Source of the DNA: a virus
Length of the DNA stretch: 24,188 nucleotides
IMG/VR virus record: IMGVR_UViG_3300006802_000556
Location: 1 to 24,188 of that record
Strand: one strand, 5' to 3'
Below the pieces are notes generated by a model. It ran no database searches, was not told the DNA's origin, and saw only the letters and a list, made by a program, of their open reading frames with translations. Positions 8,377-17,307 of the stretch are shown here, one piece after another. A program made the position numbers and the translations under genes. Within the stretch, counting starts at the first letter, position 1; each line of letters starts with the position of its first letter.

Positions 8377-10962
8377 TTAACGCTTCTCGCGTCGTGCGCG
8401 GACGACATCGTAGCGAACCTTTCGTGCTTCTATAGCGGCTCGCATCAATGTCTCTAAAGGTGTAGCTGTAGCACCTCCTGGTAATATGAGTTTTTTAGCA
8501 TGAGCTGCGAATGTTTTTTGTAGAGCCTCAAATTGCTGATAGTTTCGTATATCTAAAGCATCAAAATTACGAAGGTATTTTTCTGTCCAGCTTGGAACCG
8601 CACCAGACCGCAAAATAGCAGATAAAGCTTGAAGCTGTTGTTGCTCATATAGCTTGTTTGTGATTTGTGTAGCGGCTGGGTCATACGCATCCTGTGCGTC
8701 TAGGGCAGATTTGTTATCAGCGTATAATTTGGCGAGGTATTTTTCTGGATCATTTACGGCACTATCAGCCTTGATGGTTTTTGCCTCCCATTTCGATAAG
8801 TTGGGTTCTACTTGAGTAGCCTGATGAAGCGTATATGAGGAGAGATCGACTTGTAGAATTTCTGGTCTGTCAGCATTTCTTCCGCGTATTTTTAAAGGAA
8901 TTTTGTTGGGCGAAAAAAACATAAGTTTGTTGCCTACAATCTGCGGCGAAAACTTGTCCATTGAAACATCTGTGATCTTGATGTTTGGTGGCAATAAAAT
9001 TCCCAGCGCATTCCAGTTCTGCGCTATTTCGCTAATTGCTTTACGAAGATTGCCTTCATCTATGTTTGCTGCCACAAGGCGTTTTTCCCCATTTTCAAGC
9101 GTTATGATCTTTCTGCCCGTGGTGACCGCATCAAACGCCATTGCCACTGGATCACTTGCTTTGCGCTCTTGGTAAGCGAGCGTAAGTTTCAAAAAAGCAT
9201 CACGGAGTTGCTCGCGCTGAACAATATCAAACGAGAGCGCGTTTCCCATTTTCTTGTTAAAGGCGGAATTTAGGTTGTCTTTAGATGTTTTATCAGCTCT
9301 CTTTTCGAGGTCCGTGCCCTCTTTCAAAATCATTAAAATGTTTGCGCCAGCTTGTGGCGTAGCTGCGCTTGAAACAGCGTAATATATGCTGTCTAGCTTC
9401 ATACGCTCCATTACGTCAGCAAACATATTCTCACCAAGCCGTTTGCGTAAGGCCTGTATCTTTCCTGCTTGGTTCATTGGATCACTGTCATCAAGGATGT
9501 CTGCTGCGTAACCCTTGACTGTTTCTTTGCTCATTGGCGGGACGCTGTAGATTGGTATTCCTGCTTTTTCGCTTATCCAAGTTCGCGCCCTTATAATTTC
9601 GTCCTCATCTTTCATGTCGAATTTGGGAGCGTCTGCACGTTTGAGCAAATTCCACGGATCATCGTTAACAAGCTTTTTTGTGGCGACTACGAGTTTTGAA
9701 AATCCCTCTAATTTCGCCTTCTCCCATTCTATCTCGTCACTGGTTATCTTGTTTTGTCCGTAGAGTTCCTTGGCGCGATTAAATTTTTCTGTAGCAACTT
9801 GGAGCAGAGCTGTTTGTTCTGGAACACTCAGAGGTGAAATGGAATTAAGGAAATTTCCGTATTCCTGCGCTCTCGCGATTTTTGTTTTCCACGCGTCATA
9901 CTGTTCTGGCTTTAGTTTGCTTTGCGCTTCAGCAAGCAACTGGGTTTGATCGCGCTCCGTGCCTATCCCATCCGTCAGCGCATGGACTGTTGCCTGTAGC
10001 TCGTGGTTCAATCTGGCGACATCAGCTTTATCCGTTTGGGTTTCTGAATTGTGCTGCTGCCGCAATAATGAAATGGTTTGCCTGTAGGATTCTGGAGTAA
10101 GTGTTTCGCCCCGCATGTTTTTTGCTTTTGGGTCAAACTGGTTGCGCTCTGCTTGATCTAAAAATTCTTTTCGCTGCTCGCGTGTTAAATTAGAAAAATG
10201 AGCGGCATACTCACCCTTGCGAATGTTTTGCTGTATGGTCTGCTCAAGCTGTAGGGCCCGCGCTGGATCACGTTCTTTTACGCGATCAACCGCAGCCCGC
10301 ATTTCTGCGATGTAATCGTCTATAAATTTTCCCGTGTTGCTGTCGTAGGTTTGTCCGCTAGCCTGTAAACGATACAGATCGTTTCCAAGCGAGCTAATGC
10401 GGTTTTCTAATGACTGGCCTTCTGCCTTCAGCGTAGCTGCTACGGCTTTTTGGTTCATGCTTGTTAAAACGCGATTAAAGCGTTCTGACGCATCTAGCCT
10501 AAATGACGCCTGTAAATGGGACGGGATCGAATTAAAAAATTCTGGCACGAAGCTCTTATTCCAGTTGTCCTTAAATTCCTGCGGCTTGTTGGCATAAGTT
10601 TGCTGATACTGGCTAAGGGCATCGTCTAGCTCTTGTTTCTTTTGAAGCGCAAATACCGCATTTGCTCCCTTAGCGTAAGCCGCGCTTGATACGCCAAAGG
10701 TCGTTTTTGGAGCCACGCTCTGAACATATGAATTTTCGATAAACGCATCTGGTGAATTGTCTTCATTAGCGACTGCCGCAGCTTGCTGATCTTCAATGCC
10801 TTTTTGATATTGCTCTTGCGCTACAAGCTCGTCCGCCTTTTTTCCAAGTTGTTCAGATAGGTTGATCCATATAGAGCTTGTATCGTTTCCAACAAAATAG
10901 CTTGGCTTTGAGCCAGAAAATAATCCGCTTTGGGTCCGCTGTACTTTATTAACAGGCATCAC
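8377..10962 (-). CDS. internal virion/ejection protein (gp15-like)
   Basis: An 861-residue, almost entirely helical protein rich in Gln, Lys and Glu, with no signal peptide or clear membrane segment. It follows the gp14-like gene and overlaps it by 4 nt (ATGA), exactly where T7 gene 15 lies (gp15, about 750 residues). T7 gp15 forms part of the internal core and the periplasmic DNA-ejection tube. The N-terminal region (MMPVNKVQRTQSGLFSG) is polar and unstructured; residues of about 60-450 are predicted helical repeats. Assignment is by order, size and composition; no catalytic motif is visible. Confidence 0.75.
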   Translation of the reverse strand: MMPVNKVQRTQSGLFSGSKPSYFVGNDTSSIWINLSEQLGKKADELVAQEQYQKGIEDQQAAAVANEDNSPDAFIENSYVQSVAPKTTFGVSSAAYAKGANAVFALQKKQELDDALSQYQQTYANKPQEFKDNWNKSFVPEFFNSIPSHLQASFRLDASERFNRVLTSMNQKAVAATLKAEGQSLENRISSLGNDLYRLQASGQTYDSNTGKFIDDYIAEMRAAVDRVKERDPARALQLEQTIQQNIRKGEYAAHFSNLTREQRKEFLDQAERNQFDPKAKNMRGETLTPESYRQTISLLRQQHNSETQTDKADVARLNHELQATVHALTDGIGTERDQTQLLAEAQSKLKPEQYDAWKTKIARAQEYGNFLNSISPLSVPEQTALLQVATEKFNRAKELYGQNKITSDEIEWEKAKLEGFSKLVVATKKLVNDDPWNLLKRADAPKFDMKDEDEIIRARTWISEKAGIPIYSVPPMSKETVKGYAADILDDSDPMNQAGKIQALRKRLGENMFADVMERMKLDSIYYAVSSAATPQAGANILMILKEGTDLEKRADKTSKDNLNSAFNKKMGNALSFDIVQREQLRDAFLKLTLAYQERKASDPVAMAFDAVTTGRKIITLENGEKRLVAANIDEGNLRKAISEIAQNWNALGILLPPNIKITDVSMDKFSPQIVGNKLMFFSPNKIPLKIRGRNADRPEILQVDLSSYTLHQATQVEPNLSKWEAKTIKADSAVNDPEKYLAKLYADNKSALDAQDAYDPAATQITNKLYEQQQLQALSAILRSGAVPSWTEKYLRNFDALDIRNYQQFEALQKTFAAHAKKLILPGGATATPLETLMRAAIEARKVRYDVVRARREKR

Positions 10963-11378
10963 GCATACCTATCAGCTACTGATGCTGTGGTTTTAAGAAG
11001 CGTACCTACCGCTGCCATGTTTCCACTACGCTGCGCATTTGCAGCGCTCGCCTGTAAAGCGTTGCGTTCTTGCTCACTGCTAAAATTGTCGTTGAATATG
11101 TCGTAGTAAGAGTTACGAGCGGTTTCAGCCATAGTAAGCGGACCGCTGCCAGTAAGCGGGTTTGTCCCTAACGCACCAAACTGCGCCGTTTGCGTGCTTA
11201 TGTTTCGTTTCATAGCCTTTAAGCGATCGTCTTCACGAAGTGCTGCGTTGGTCTCTTCTACAGCCGCTTGGTAACGATACATATTTGCTTGCGCTTTTCC
11301 CTGCTGTGCTTGATTTACAGCGCCAACAATGCCAGCTGCCGCTGACGCAACCGCGGCTATAGTCGCAAATTCACACAT
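10959..11378 (-). CDS. internal virion protein B (gp14-like)
   Basis: A 139-residue protein starting with a Cys and an Ala-rich hydrophobic segment (residues 5-25, ATIAAVASAAAGIVGAV), followed by a Gln/Ala helical region and a Ser/Ala-rich C-terminus. A small hydrophobic-N-terminus protein just before the big ejection proteins is typical of T7 gp14, which forms the outer-membrane pore during ejection. ATG at 11378 is preceded by AGAGGA and directly by a late-promoter-like element, which starts a new transcription unit even though the gene overlaps its upstream neighbour by 8 nt. Confidence 0.8.
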   Translation of the reverse strand: MCEFATIAAVASAAAGIVGAVNQAQQGKAQANMYRYQAAVEETNAALREDDRLKAMKRNISTQTAQFGALGTNPLTGSGPLTMAETARNSYYDIFNDNFSSEQERNALQASAANAQRSGNMAAVGTLLKTTASVADRYA

Positions 11379-11850
11379 TTGCTAAATCCTCTTTATTGTA
11401 TTTATTGAATTTAAAAAAAATTGTACGGCCATGAGGCGTCGTTCGATATGATTGGGTTTCTTCAAACCCAAGCCGTTTTAGCCATCGACGGCTTTGGTGA
11501 TGACCTTCCCAAACCTCTATAACAGGTGTGAGATACCAATATTTTTTGCGGATATAATCAATGTAGGCTTTTGCTGATCGCGTAATTTGAAACCAATTCT
11601 GTGCGACTTCATCTGTCCCATAGAAATTAAAACGAATTGTCGTTGGCGTGGTGACATAGCCAAAAACACACACTGGCCGTCCATTCACCATTCCGCACAA
11701 TGTTTCGTCGCAAGTGCAACTGCGGTCCCAGGCGTTTTCTGGTGTCCAACCAGATATGCCTAACTCTACTCTGTCGTAATCACGTAGGTGGCTTATGACA
11801 AAACTTAGCTGTTCCTTGCTAAGCTCAGAGAACGAGATTTCCTCACGCAC
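11371..11850 (-). CDS. GNAT-fold virion-associated protein (gp13-like)
   Basis: A 159-residue protein between tail tube B and the gp14-like gene, matching T7 gene 13. The C-terminal stretch GHHQSRRWLKRLGFEETQ (about residues 115-132) matches the last helix-strand signature of GNAT acetyltransferases. The usual acetyl-CoA loop (R/Q-x-x-G-x-G/A) is not evident, so it may be a structural member of the fold rather than an active enzyme. It carries several Cys and Trp in the first half (WDRSCTCDETLCGM). It overlaps both neighbours by 8 nt, implying coupled translation. Confidence 0.75.
   Translation of the reverse strand: MREEISFSELSKEQLSFVISHLRDYDRVELGISGWTPENAWDRSCTCDETLCGMVNGRPVCVFGYVTTPTTIRFNFYGTDEVAQNWFQITRSAKAYIDYIRKKYWYLTPVIEVWEGHHQSRRWLKRLGFEETQSYRTTPHGRTIFFKFNKYNKEDLANV
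11391..11406 (-). promoter_or_regulatory. late-promoter-like element before the gp14-like gene
   Basis: Minus strand AATAAATACAATAAAG; the core (11398-11405) lies 19 nt before the ATG at 11378 and the element runs straight into the AGGA ribosome-binding site. It lies inside the 3' end of the gp13-like coding sequence, so its conservation is not explained by intergenic AT content. Confidence 0.6.
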
Positions 11851-14065
11851 GGTATCGCGTATCTACCGTAATGCCGTTAACTTGAAATGGTAGTGGCTGA
11901 TCGCTTAGCAAAACCAAATTTTGATTATTGCCAAGACCCTTCAAATTTACCGATAAAATAGCATCTTGCGCTTGTTGTGGTCCGTCTAGGATGTTTGTTC
12001 CAATACGGTTGTTTAGAACCTTGTATCCATCAACCTTAAATTCTTTTGTATTGCGCACGCGGACCTCAGCAGACACTTTTCTAAACCGCTCTCCGCGCAC
12101 AAGATTGTTGTTTATCGCAAAGGCAACTGGCAGCGTTTGGACCTCAGCGTCATAAGATAAACCTATGGCGACCGCTTGTGCTGGTACGGCTGTTGAAAAA
12201 TTGCCGCTTCCGTCTACGCTTACTGGCTCATGAACAAGCGCATCAGCGATATTTGTCGAAGAGATGGACACAACGCAAGATACGGTCTGCCCTGCGAGGG
12301 TTTCAGCGTTGTTCCAGCTTGTCGTACCGCCAGCGTTGTTAGTTCCGCTATAAAAATGATCTAGGTAAATTTCCTGCTCTGTAAGCTTTTCAAGAAATGT
12401 CGTAAGTGTTGAACCATCGCTCGCAATGCGATCTACAAGCGCATACAGAGCATTATCAACTTCTATCACACGCCTAAAATAACCATCTGTGGTAAATCTG
12501 CTGAAACCAAAAACCTCTTTTTCCGTGTCAATTACTAGGCACACCGCAGTTCCGTCACCGTTAACGATTAAAAGCAAATTGCCTTGTGAGTTTCCATAGT
12601 TGGCAATGTAAGCCATATCAATTGGATTATTCACAAGGTCCTGAGAGAGCGTTGTAAGATTGCTAGACTTGTATTGAAATACGTCACTGTCATACTCAAT
12701 CATCTGTATGGTTTTTCCGTCGTCAGTTATGAAAACTATGTTTTTGTAAAATTCTACAGGTTGCGTAGTATCAATTCCTGGGCTGTTTTGTTGTGCTACG
12801 CGTCCCGCTGAAGGCGTTACCGCGTCGTCTCCAACAATTACGAAATGGCTTTCGTTGGTAAAGATGTGAAGGTCGTTTCGCCCTACAATGGAACGAATTG
12901 TGTTCACGTTTTGAGTTCCTATTTCCTTGGTCCAGCTGCGATCATCGTCTGCTGTGTCTGTGTCAAAATTCGTGTAGTCGCCACTGCTGCTAGCAACAAT
13001 GGTTTGTGGCAGGTCGCGTGTGCCACCAAAAATCAGCCTTGATTGATGCTGTGTGACGGTTCTGGGATAACCATGTGCCGCACTCCATATTTCTTCCGCC
13101 CAAGCGTTGTCTGCGCTCGTTGTCCCTAGTGAACTTGTGTCTAAAAAATTCAGTACGGTGCCTGTCACCTGTAATCCACTGTTTACAGAAGATATATTCA
13201 CATAGCCGTCGTTGACTCGCAGACGCACGCCTACATGGTCAGCAGTCCAATAAGATGCTGATCCAGACAGCGTGAGAGTGACCGTACCTGTTGTTCCACT
13301 TGGTGTGAGCGATTGCGTGATGTTGAAACGTTCAAATGGAATGCTGTCGAAGGTCATTTCTTCAAGCGTCCAATCGTAATGCGTTAAGCCACGCATTAGC
13401 TGATACGGCGGAACATCCTTTTGAACCAAAAAAAGCGCGTCAAATTTTTGACTGGTTTTAAGTTCCGCTAATTGCGCTTCTGTATATGGACAGGTAATTA
13501 GATTGTATGTGGCGGCCGTAAGCCCAAGGGCTGTGTTTGCGGTGCCGCTGCCAATAACAATAGCTTGCTGATCGCCTTGGTTCCAAAGCTGTAGATAATT
13601 GTCTACAGCTTGCGCTACTACACCTGTCGTAGCTGTGTAAGCGTTTATCTCATCAACTATTGCCGCAAGAGCCAGAGAGCCACTAAAGGTAACCGTTGTC
13701 CCATTTATGATTACCGTTTGGCTTGTTGTGACTGTAGGTGACTGCTTCTTGCCAACAACATAAACATCATACGCGCTGTCAAAAACACTTATATCCGAAA
13801 AAAATATTTCGAAGCTCTGGTTATAAAAAACGATCACATATTCTTGTTCTGCGCTAAATCCAAACTTGACCAAGCGCACAGCGTTGGGTGTAGCGCCCAC
13901 TAATCCAAACCCACGGCGTTTGATCAAGCCGCCCTGCGGCAAGACCATCATGTTGTTTACATATTTCGCGCCGCTGGCATATAACGCTATATCGCTTCGA
14001 AAATCTAAGTCCGCGCCTATTTCACCGCGTGTAAAGGTGAACTGCGTCGCCCTCATTCTCGCCAT
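11843..14065 (-). CDS. tail tubular protein B (nozzle, gp12-like)
   Basis: A 740-residue beta-rich protein with many Thr, Ser, Asn and Gly. The N-terminus is characteristic of this family: FTRGEIGADLDFRSDIALY, then YVNNMMVLPQGGLIKRRGF. A later QSRLIFGG and SSSGDYTNFDTD stretch (about residues 340-375) is also typical. In T7-like phages gp12 forms the distal nozzle of the short tail, joins gp11 and carries the fibres. The ATG at 14065 is one base after the stop of tail tube A. Length is close to T7 gp12 (794). Confidence 0.92.
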   Translation of the reverse strand: MARMRATQFTFTRGEIGADLDFRSDIALYASGAKYVNNMMVLPQGGLIKRRGFGLVGATPNAVRLVKFGFSAEQEYVIVFYNQSFEIFFSDISVFDSAYDVYVVGKKQSPTVTTSQTVIINGTTVTFSGSLALAAIVDEINAYTATTGVVAQAVDNYLQLWNQGDQQAIVIGSGTANTALGLTAATYNLITCPYTEAQLAELKTSQKFDALFLVQKDVPPYQLMRGLTHYDWTLEEMTFDSIPFERFNITQSLTPSGTTGTVTLTLSGSASYWTADHVGVRLRVNDGYVNISSVNSGLQVTGTVLNFLDTSSLGTTSADNAWAEEIWSAAHGYPRTVTQHQSRLIFGGTRDLPQTIVASSSGDYTNFDTDTADDDRSWTKEIGTQNVNTIRSIVGRNDLHIFTNESHFVIVGDDAVTPSAGRVAQQNSPGIDTTQPVEFYKNIVFITDDGKTIQMIEYDSDVFQYKSSNLTTLSQDLVNNPIDMAYIANYGNSQGNLLLIVNGDGTAVCLVIDTEKEVFGFSRFTTDGYFRRVIEVDNALYALVDRIASDGSTLTTFLEKLTEQEIYLDHFYSGTNNAGGTTSWNNAETLAGQTVSCVVSISSTNIADALVHEPVSVDGSGNFSTAVPAQAVAIGLSYDAEVQTLPVAFAINNNLVRGERFRKVSAEVRVRNTKEFKVDGYKVLNNRIGTNILDGPQQAQDAILSVNLKGLGNNQNLVLLSDQPLPFQVNGITVDTRYRA

Positions 14066-14066
14066 G

Positions 14067-14642
14067 TTAGTACCTCACGCGAACATAGCGACTTGGCGCT
14101 AGAGCGTCTTGCTGCGGGTTTTCTCGATTGTCCAACCGTCGCGCTTCAACACGCTGCTGCGCAAGTTCTCCATCTAGCCGCTGCTGGACAGTTCCTATTG
14201 CTATAATTGCTTCTTGTGCCGCCACAGCAAGCTCAAGCGCCAACAGATGAACAAAGTAGGCTGGCAAGGATTCTATTGCTGCGCTTTGAACATACTTCGA
14301 AAACAGGCGCGTCGTGTTTGTGTATATTTTTCGCTTTTGGATTTGATAACCGTTAACCGCAGCACCGCCTGTATCATAGAAACGCACTGCGTTTAGGTAA
14401 TCTGCTGGCAGCGTGTACGAATAAATGTAATTAGGGTCTGTGGGCGTTCCTACATCCTGCGCAAGCTCCACGTCTCGTATAGCAAAATTCCAATCTGCGC
14501 TTGTCAAAACTTTTTCGTAAATAGGATCGAATAGAACGCTCATTACCTCCGCTTCGCGTGTTTGCTCGTCTAGCGAGGTAATAGTTGGCGCGCCCAGTCT
14601 TGTAAGCGCAATGTTGATAATTTCGATATTTGTTTTTGCCAT
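14067..14642 (-). CDS. tail tubular protein A (gp11-like)
   Basis: A 191-residue tail adaptor protein that links the portal to the nozzle. Family features are the opening NIALTRLGAPTITSLDEQT, the helical stretch with ADWNFAIRD, the YTLPADYLNAVR segment and a long C-terminal helix rich in Ala, Gln and Arg. Length matches T7 gp11 (196). I chose ATG at 14642 because GGTGAG sits 5-6 nt upstream; a GTG at 14651 in frame would overlap that ribosome-binding site. The start is preceded at 17 nt by a late-promoter-like element. Confidence 0.92.
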   Translation of the reverse strand: MAKTNIEIINIALTRLGAPTITSLDEQTREAEVMSVLFDPIYEKVLTSADWNFAIRDVELAQDVGTPTDPNYIYSYTLPADYLNAVRFYDTGGAAVNGYQIQKRKIYTNTTRLFSKYVQSAAIESLPAYFVHLLALELAVAAQEAIIAIGTVQQRLDGELAQQRVEARRLDNRENPQQDALAPSRYVRVRY

Positions 14643-14652
14643 GCTTCTCACC

Positions 14653-14668
14653 GTTTAATGTATTTATT
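14653..14668 (-). promoter_or_regulatory. late-promoter-like element before tail tube A
   Basis: Minus strand AATAAATACATTAAAC; core 14660-14667, 17 nt before the ATG at 14642. It lies directly downstream of the capsid-operon terminator, so a promoter is needed here and the site is well placed to be it. Confidence 0.7.
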
Positions 14669-14675
14669 TAATATG

Positions 14676-14708
14676 AAAAAAATAAGCCCGCATCGCTGCG
14701 GGCTTATT
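14676..14708 (-). terminator. rho-independent terminator after the capsid/decoration genes
   Basis: A perfect 12-bp stem (14681-14692 with 14697-14708) and a 4-nt loop, followed on the minus strand by a T run (14682 down to 14676). It ends the capsid and decoration transcript, as the T7 terminator does after gene 10. Confidence 0.93.
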
Positions 14709-14733
14709 CGTTTGACGGTACTAGAGGTAATAG

Positions 14734-15117
14734 TTAGTCAAACGTACGCTTAATGGTTAGATTGACGGTCACTGCGCCAGTAGCTGAACCACCAGATGTT
14801 GTTAGGTCTACTGTATCATCAGCACTGTATTCCTTACCAGCACCATAGGCGCCAGACATGCGGAATAGACCAGCTGTGTTTGCTGTTGTTGCTGGAACGA
14901 AACCGTCAGCATCACTTCCGTCGCCCAGTGTCAACTGAACGCCAGAACCAAGAGCGGCTGTGTAGATTGAAGCATCTACAACCTTTTCGCCCTTTTTAAC
15001 GGTATACATCTGGACCACTTCGCCAGCACCCTCGCCAGCAAATGTGAAAGCAGAGGAAACGGTTTCCAGTAGGTAGCCGTCTTTAACAGCGCTTGTAGTG
15101 TTATCTTGTGTAGCCAT
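14734..15117 (-). CDS. probable head decoration/fibre-like small virion protein
   Basis: A 127-residue protein rich in Gly, Ala, Thr and Val with alternating polar/hydrophobic residues, expected to be all-beta. It has no Cys and only short helical stretches. It sits 11 nt downstream of the major capsid gene and before the shared terminator, so it is made with the capsid protein. Small beta proteins in this place are often head-decoration or cement proteins; I do not recognise a specific family. AAGGAG lies 7 nt before the ATG. Confidence 0.7.
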   Translation of the reverse strand: MATQDNTTSAVKDGYLLETVSSAFTFAGEGAGEVVQMYTVKKGEKVVDASIYTAALGSGVQLTLGDGSDADGFVPATTANTAGLFRMSGAYGAGKEYSADDTVDLTTSGGSATGAVTVNLTIKRTFD

Positions 15118-15128
15118 TTATCCTCTCC

Positions 15129-15953
15129 TTATAGTCCGTTCACTTCGACGCGGTAAACGCCGTTAGTTTGAATTGTGACAGCGCCTGCGCTCATTTCACC
15201 AAGCACGATGTCTGCGTTATGGGCAGGGGAGTAGTTGATCTTTGGTGTGATATCTCTGCCAATGCCCAAACCTACGCTGCGTTGTGCGTAGAAGAAACCG
15301 TAGTGGTTTGTTGCGCTTGCCTTGAAACTGTCTAGCTCTGGAACCTCGATGACGTTGATTCCGTAAACAGTTACGTTACGACGCATGCCATCAAAGTTGC
15401 CTTTTGTGCTGTAGTCGCCGCTTGCTACTTCTGTAAGCTGAAGCACATCGCTGAAAATTGCTGGTGTTACAGCAAAGTTCCAAACTTGTGCGCTTGACCA
15501 GTTTTGCTCGCCTGCGATTTCGCGTAGGCCAGCCATGCGGGCCTTGCTCATAGCAGCAGCTGAACCTTCACTTGTGTATGTGGTGTTCATTGCTGTGATG
15601 ATTTCGTTGTCCATGTTTCTGTTCAACTCAGCAACGATACTTTCTGTGTAGCCCTGACGAAGTGAAATGTTAGTCTTGAATTCGTCCAAGCTGTCGATGA
15701 AGCGATATGCTTCATAGTTGTTTAGCGTAGCTGTTGCTGAACTGTGTGCGTCGCCATCGCCGCTTAGAATGCTGTGGCGTGCTCTGTTTTTTGTGGATGA
15801 TACAGTTGAAATGACGGGAAATTTAACCTGACTTCCAACAACACCCATATTTGTCCAAACTGTTGAGCGAAGCATGCTTTCTGATTGCTGTAGGGCATGT
15901 GAAAATTCGCTCTGGTATTGGATAATAAATGCGTCTGCTATATCCATAGCCAT
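15129..15953 (-). CDS. major capsid protein
   Basis: A 274-residue protein directly after the scaffold gene and before the decoration gene, the place of the HK97-fold capsid protein in T7-like phages. Features consistent with that fold are an N-terminal helix with QYQSEFSHALQQSESML, a central segment ERNLIKE-free but with INTERNAL long spine helix (ELNRNMDNEIITAM, about residues 109-122) and a beta-rich C-terminus. It is shorter than T7 gp10A (345). ATG at 15953 has AAGGAG 7 nt upstream, but that ribosome-binding site is one arm of a perfect 8-bp inverted repeat. A second in-frame ATG lies two codons on. Name rests on order, size and fold-like pattern. Confidence 0.85.
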   Translation of the reverse strand: MAMDIADAFIIQYQSEFSHALQQSESMLRSTVWTNMGVVGSQVKFPVISTVSSTKNRARHSILSGDGDAHSSATATLNNYEAYRFIDSLDEFKTNISLRQGYTESIVAELNRNMDNEIITAMNTTYTSEGSAAAMSKARMAGLREIAGEQNWSSAQVWNFAVTPAIFSDVLQLTEVASGDYSTKGNFDGMRRNVTVYGINVIEVPELDSFKASATNHYGFFYAQRSVGLGIGRDITPKINYSPAHNADIVLGEMSAGAVTIQTNGVYRVEVNGL

Positions 15954-15960
15954 TTGTTTT

Positions 15961-15992
15961 CTCCTTGGTTAATTTAATTTCCTGCCAAGGAG
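15961..15992 (-). promoter_or_regulatory. hairpin sequestering the capsid ribosome-binding site
   Basis: CTCCTTGG (minus strand, 15992-15985) is perfectly complementary to CCAAGGAG (15968-15961), with a 16-nt A/T-rich loop. The second arm contains the Shine-Dalgarno AAGGAG of the capsid gene. Formation of the hairpin in mRNA would hide it. Confidence 0.7.
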
Positions 15993-16049
15993 TTGTCGTT
16001 CTAGAGCGAGGGCTAAAAAGTTATCGTCGCTATCAAAAGGCTCTTTGTC

Positions 16050-16065
16050 AGTTATTATATTTATG
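16050..16065 (-). promoter_or_regulatory. diverged late-promoter-like element upstream of the capsid gene
   Basis: Minus strand CATAAATATAATAACT, one base off the common core, in the gap between scaffold and capsid genes. It lies about 100 nt before the capsid ATG, not 17-20 nt, which gives room for a leader with the ribosome-binding-site hairpin. Confidence 0.45.
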
Positions 16066-16068
16066 CGG

Positions 16069-16821
16069 TCAGCGTCGTTTCGATATCCGTTGCGATAGCT
16101 CTGCGGCTTTTTTGCGGACCTTATCGCCTTCTGCGTTCTGTATGTAGTAAAGTGGATTGTTGATCGTTTCGCTTAGTTGCGTTTCTAGGTCTGCTACTGG
16201 CATTTCGTCAGTTCGCATAACAGACGGCCCTTGAGTGTTTTTAATCATTTGCCAAAGCAGCTTCATCCCTGCTGCGGTTTTAAGCGGACTGGTAGAAAAA
16301 ACCTCTGCTGGTAGTTTGTTTTCATACATGTAATCCGCAACCTCTTGTAATCGCGCTTGGGTGTTGCTGCCCCAATCCGTTTCTAACTTGGTAAGTTCTG
16401 CTTCTTGATCATATGGCGTACCAAACATTTCCATCACGTTATTAAGGCGACTGCCATACATACGCAAAATTTCTGATGCGGCTTCGTTGCTGATGCGATG
16501 CTTTTTGAACAGACCTGTAACTTCTTGCTCTTGTTCCTCGCTCTCCCATACAAGCTTCTGCTCTTCAAATACGTCAGTAAAATTGTATGTTTCTGGCGCT
16601 CTCGCATGTAGAGTTTTTTCAAGCTCGCTGTTGCTTTTCAAAATATCATTCAGCTTCACAACTCCAGTGTCTTTATCAATAAACTTTTCTGGAACTGTGC
16701 TGATGTCAAAAGCCTCTAGCTTGTAGGGGTCTGGCTGCGTTGGAACGCTGATGTCGTCTTGAGGTAGCGTTTCTTGCTGAGGCTCTACGCTGCTTATCAA
16801 TGTATCGTTTGCTTCAGCCAT
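16069..16821 (-). CDS. capsid assembly scaffolding protein (gp9-like)
   Basis: A 250-residue acidic, helical protein directly before the major capsid gene. The N-terminus is disordered and Gln/Pro-rich, the middle is strongly acidic and helical, and the last 30 residues are basic (VRKKAAELSQRISKRR), the usual capsid-binding tail of scaffolds. T7 gp9 is about 307 residues. I chose ATG at 16821 because AGGAG lies 7 nt upstream; an in-frame ATG at 16836 would place that ribosome-binding site inside the gene. It overlaps the end of the preceding small gene by 8 nt. No protease gene is visible, so the scaffold probably leaves intact. Confidence 0.85.
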   Translation of the reverse strand: MAEANDTLISSVEPQQETLPQDDISVPTQPDPYKLEAFDISTVPEKFIDKDTGVVKLNDILKSNSELEKTLHARAPETYNFTDVFEEQKLVWESEEQEQEVTGLFKKHRISNEAASEILRMYGSRLNNVMEMFGTPYDQEAELTKLETDWGSNTQARLQEVADYMYENKLPAEVFSTSPLKTAAGMKLLWQMIKNTQGPSVMRTDEMPVADLETQLSETINNPLYYIQNAEGDKVRKKAAELSQRISKRR

Positions 16822-17032
16822 TTGCGCTCTCCTCATGAGCCGCGTCTTCTGCTAGCTTTCTGCTCTGTCTTTGGCTGCGTGTTTTTTCACGCATCACCTC
16901 ACGCTGAATTTCTTCCTGTAGCTCTTGCTTGCGTTCTTGGACTTTTAGGTATTTGTCCAAAAGCGCACCAGCTTCTTTGTGAACTTTTTCGTGTTGCTCA
17001 TATAGTTTTTTCAATTCTTCATTCATGTTCAT
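16814..17032 (-). CDS. small coiled-coil protein of the head operon, function unknown
   Basis: A 72-residue highly charged protein, nearly all one helix with heptad-like spacing (KKLYEQHEKVHKEAGALLDK, then an Arg/Gln/Glu-rich stretch). It lies between an unknown 87-residue gene and the scaffold. Two starts compete: ATG at 17032 overlaps the upstream stop (ATGA), favouring coupling, while ATG at 17026 has AAGGA at a 6-nt spacing. A head-assembly accessory role is likely from position only. Confidence 0.7.
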   Translation of the reverse strand: MNMNEELKKLYEQHEKVHKEAGALLDKYLKVQERKQELQEEIQREVMREKTRSQRQSRKLAEDAAHEESANG

Positions 17033-17292
17033 TCCTTTGTTAGTTCCGCATTCACGATGCGTAAAATTTGCTCAACAAAATCACGCTTGCCTTCACGAAA
17101 TACGCAAAGGTTTGGATTTAGCTCATCGACTTTGATGTAGGGTTTGTCAGCCAGATCACATAGGCTGTAGATAATCGCATCGCCATAGGCCCCTGTAAGC
17201 ACATGGAGCCAAGCGTCGTGGATTTCTTGTTGTGAGTACCAGCGATCAGATTTTGCGAGAACCTGCGCCTTTTTGACTGTTTTGTAGCTCAT
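17029..17292 (-). CDS. small hypothetical protein of the head operon
   Basis: An 87-residue protein with mixed helix and strand composition, starting MSYKTVKKAQVLAKSDRWYS and containing IHDAWLHVLTGAYGD. I do not recognise it. It begins 15 nt after the portal gene and ends in an ATGA overlap with the next gene, so it is surely cotranslated with head genes. It could be a virion or assembly factor, or an unrelated host-interaction protein. Confidence 0.7.
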   Translation of the reverse strand: MSYKTVKKAQVLAKSDRWYSQQEIHDAWLHVLTGAYGDAIIYSLCDLADKPYIKVDELNPNLCVFREGKRDFVEQILRIVNAELTKE

Positions 17293-17307
17293 TCATTCGT
17301 TCTTTCA

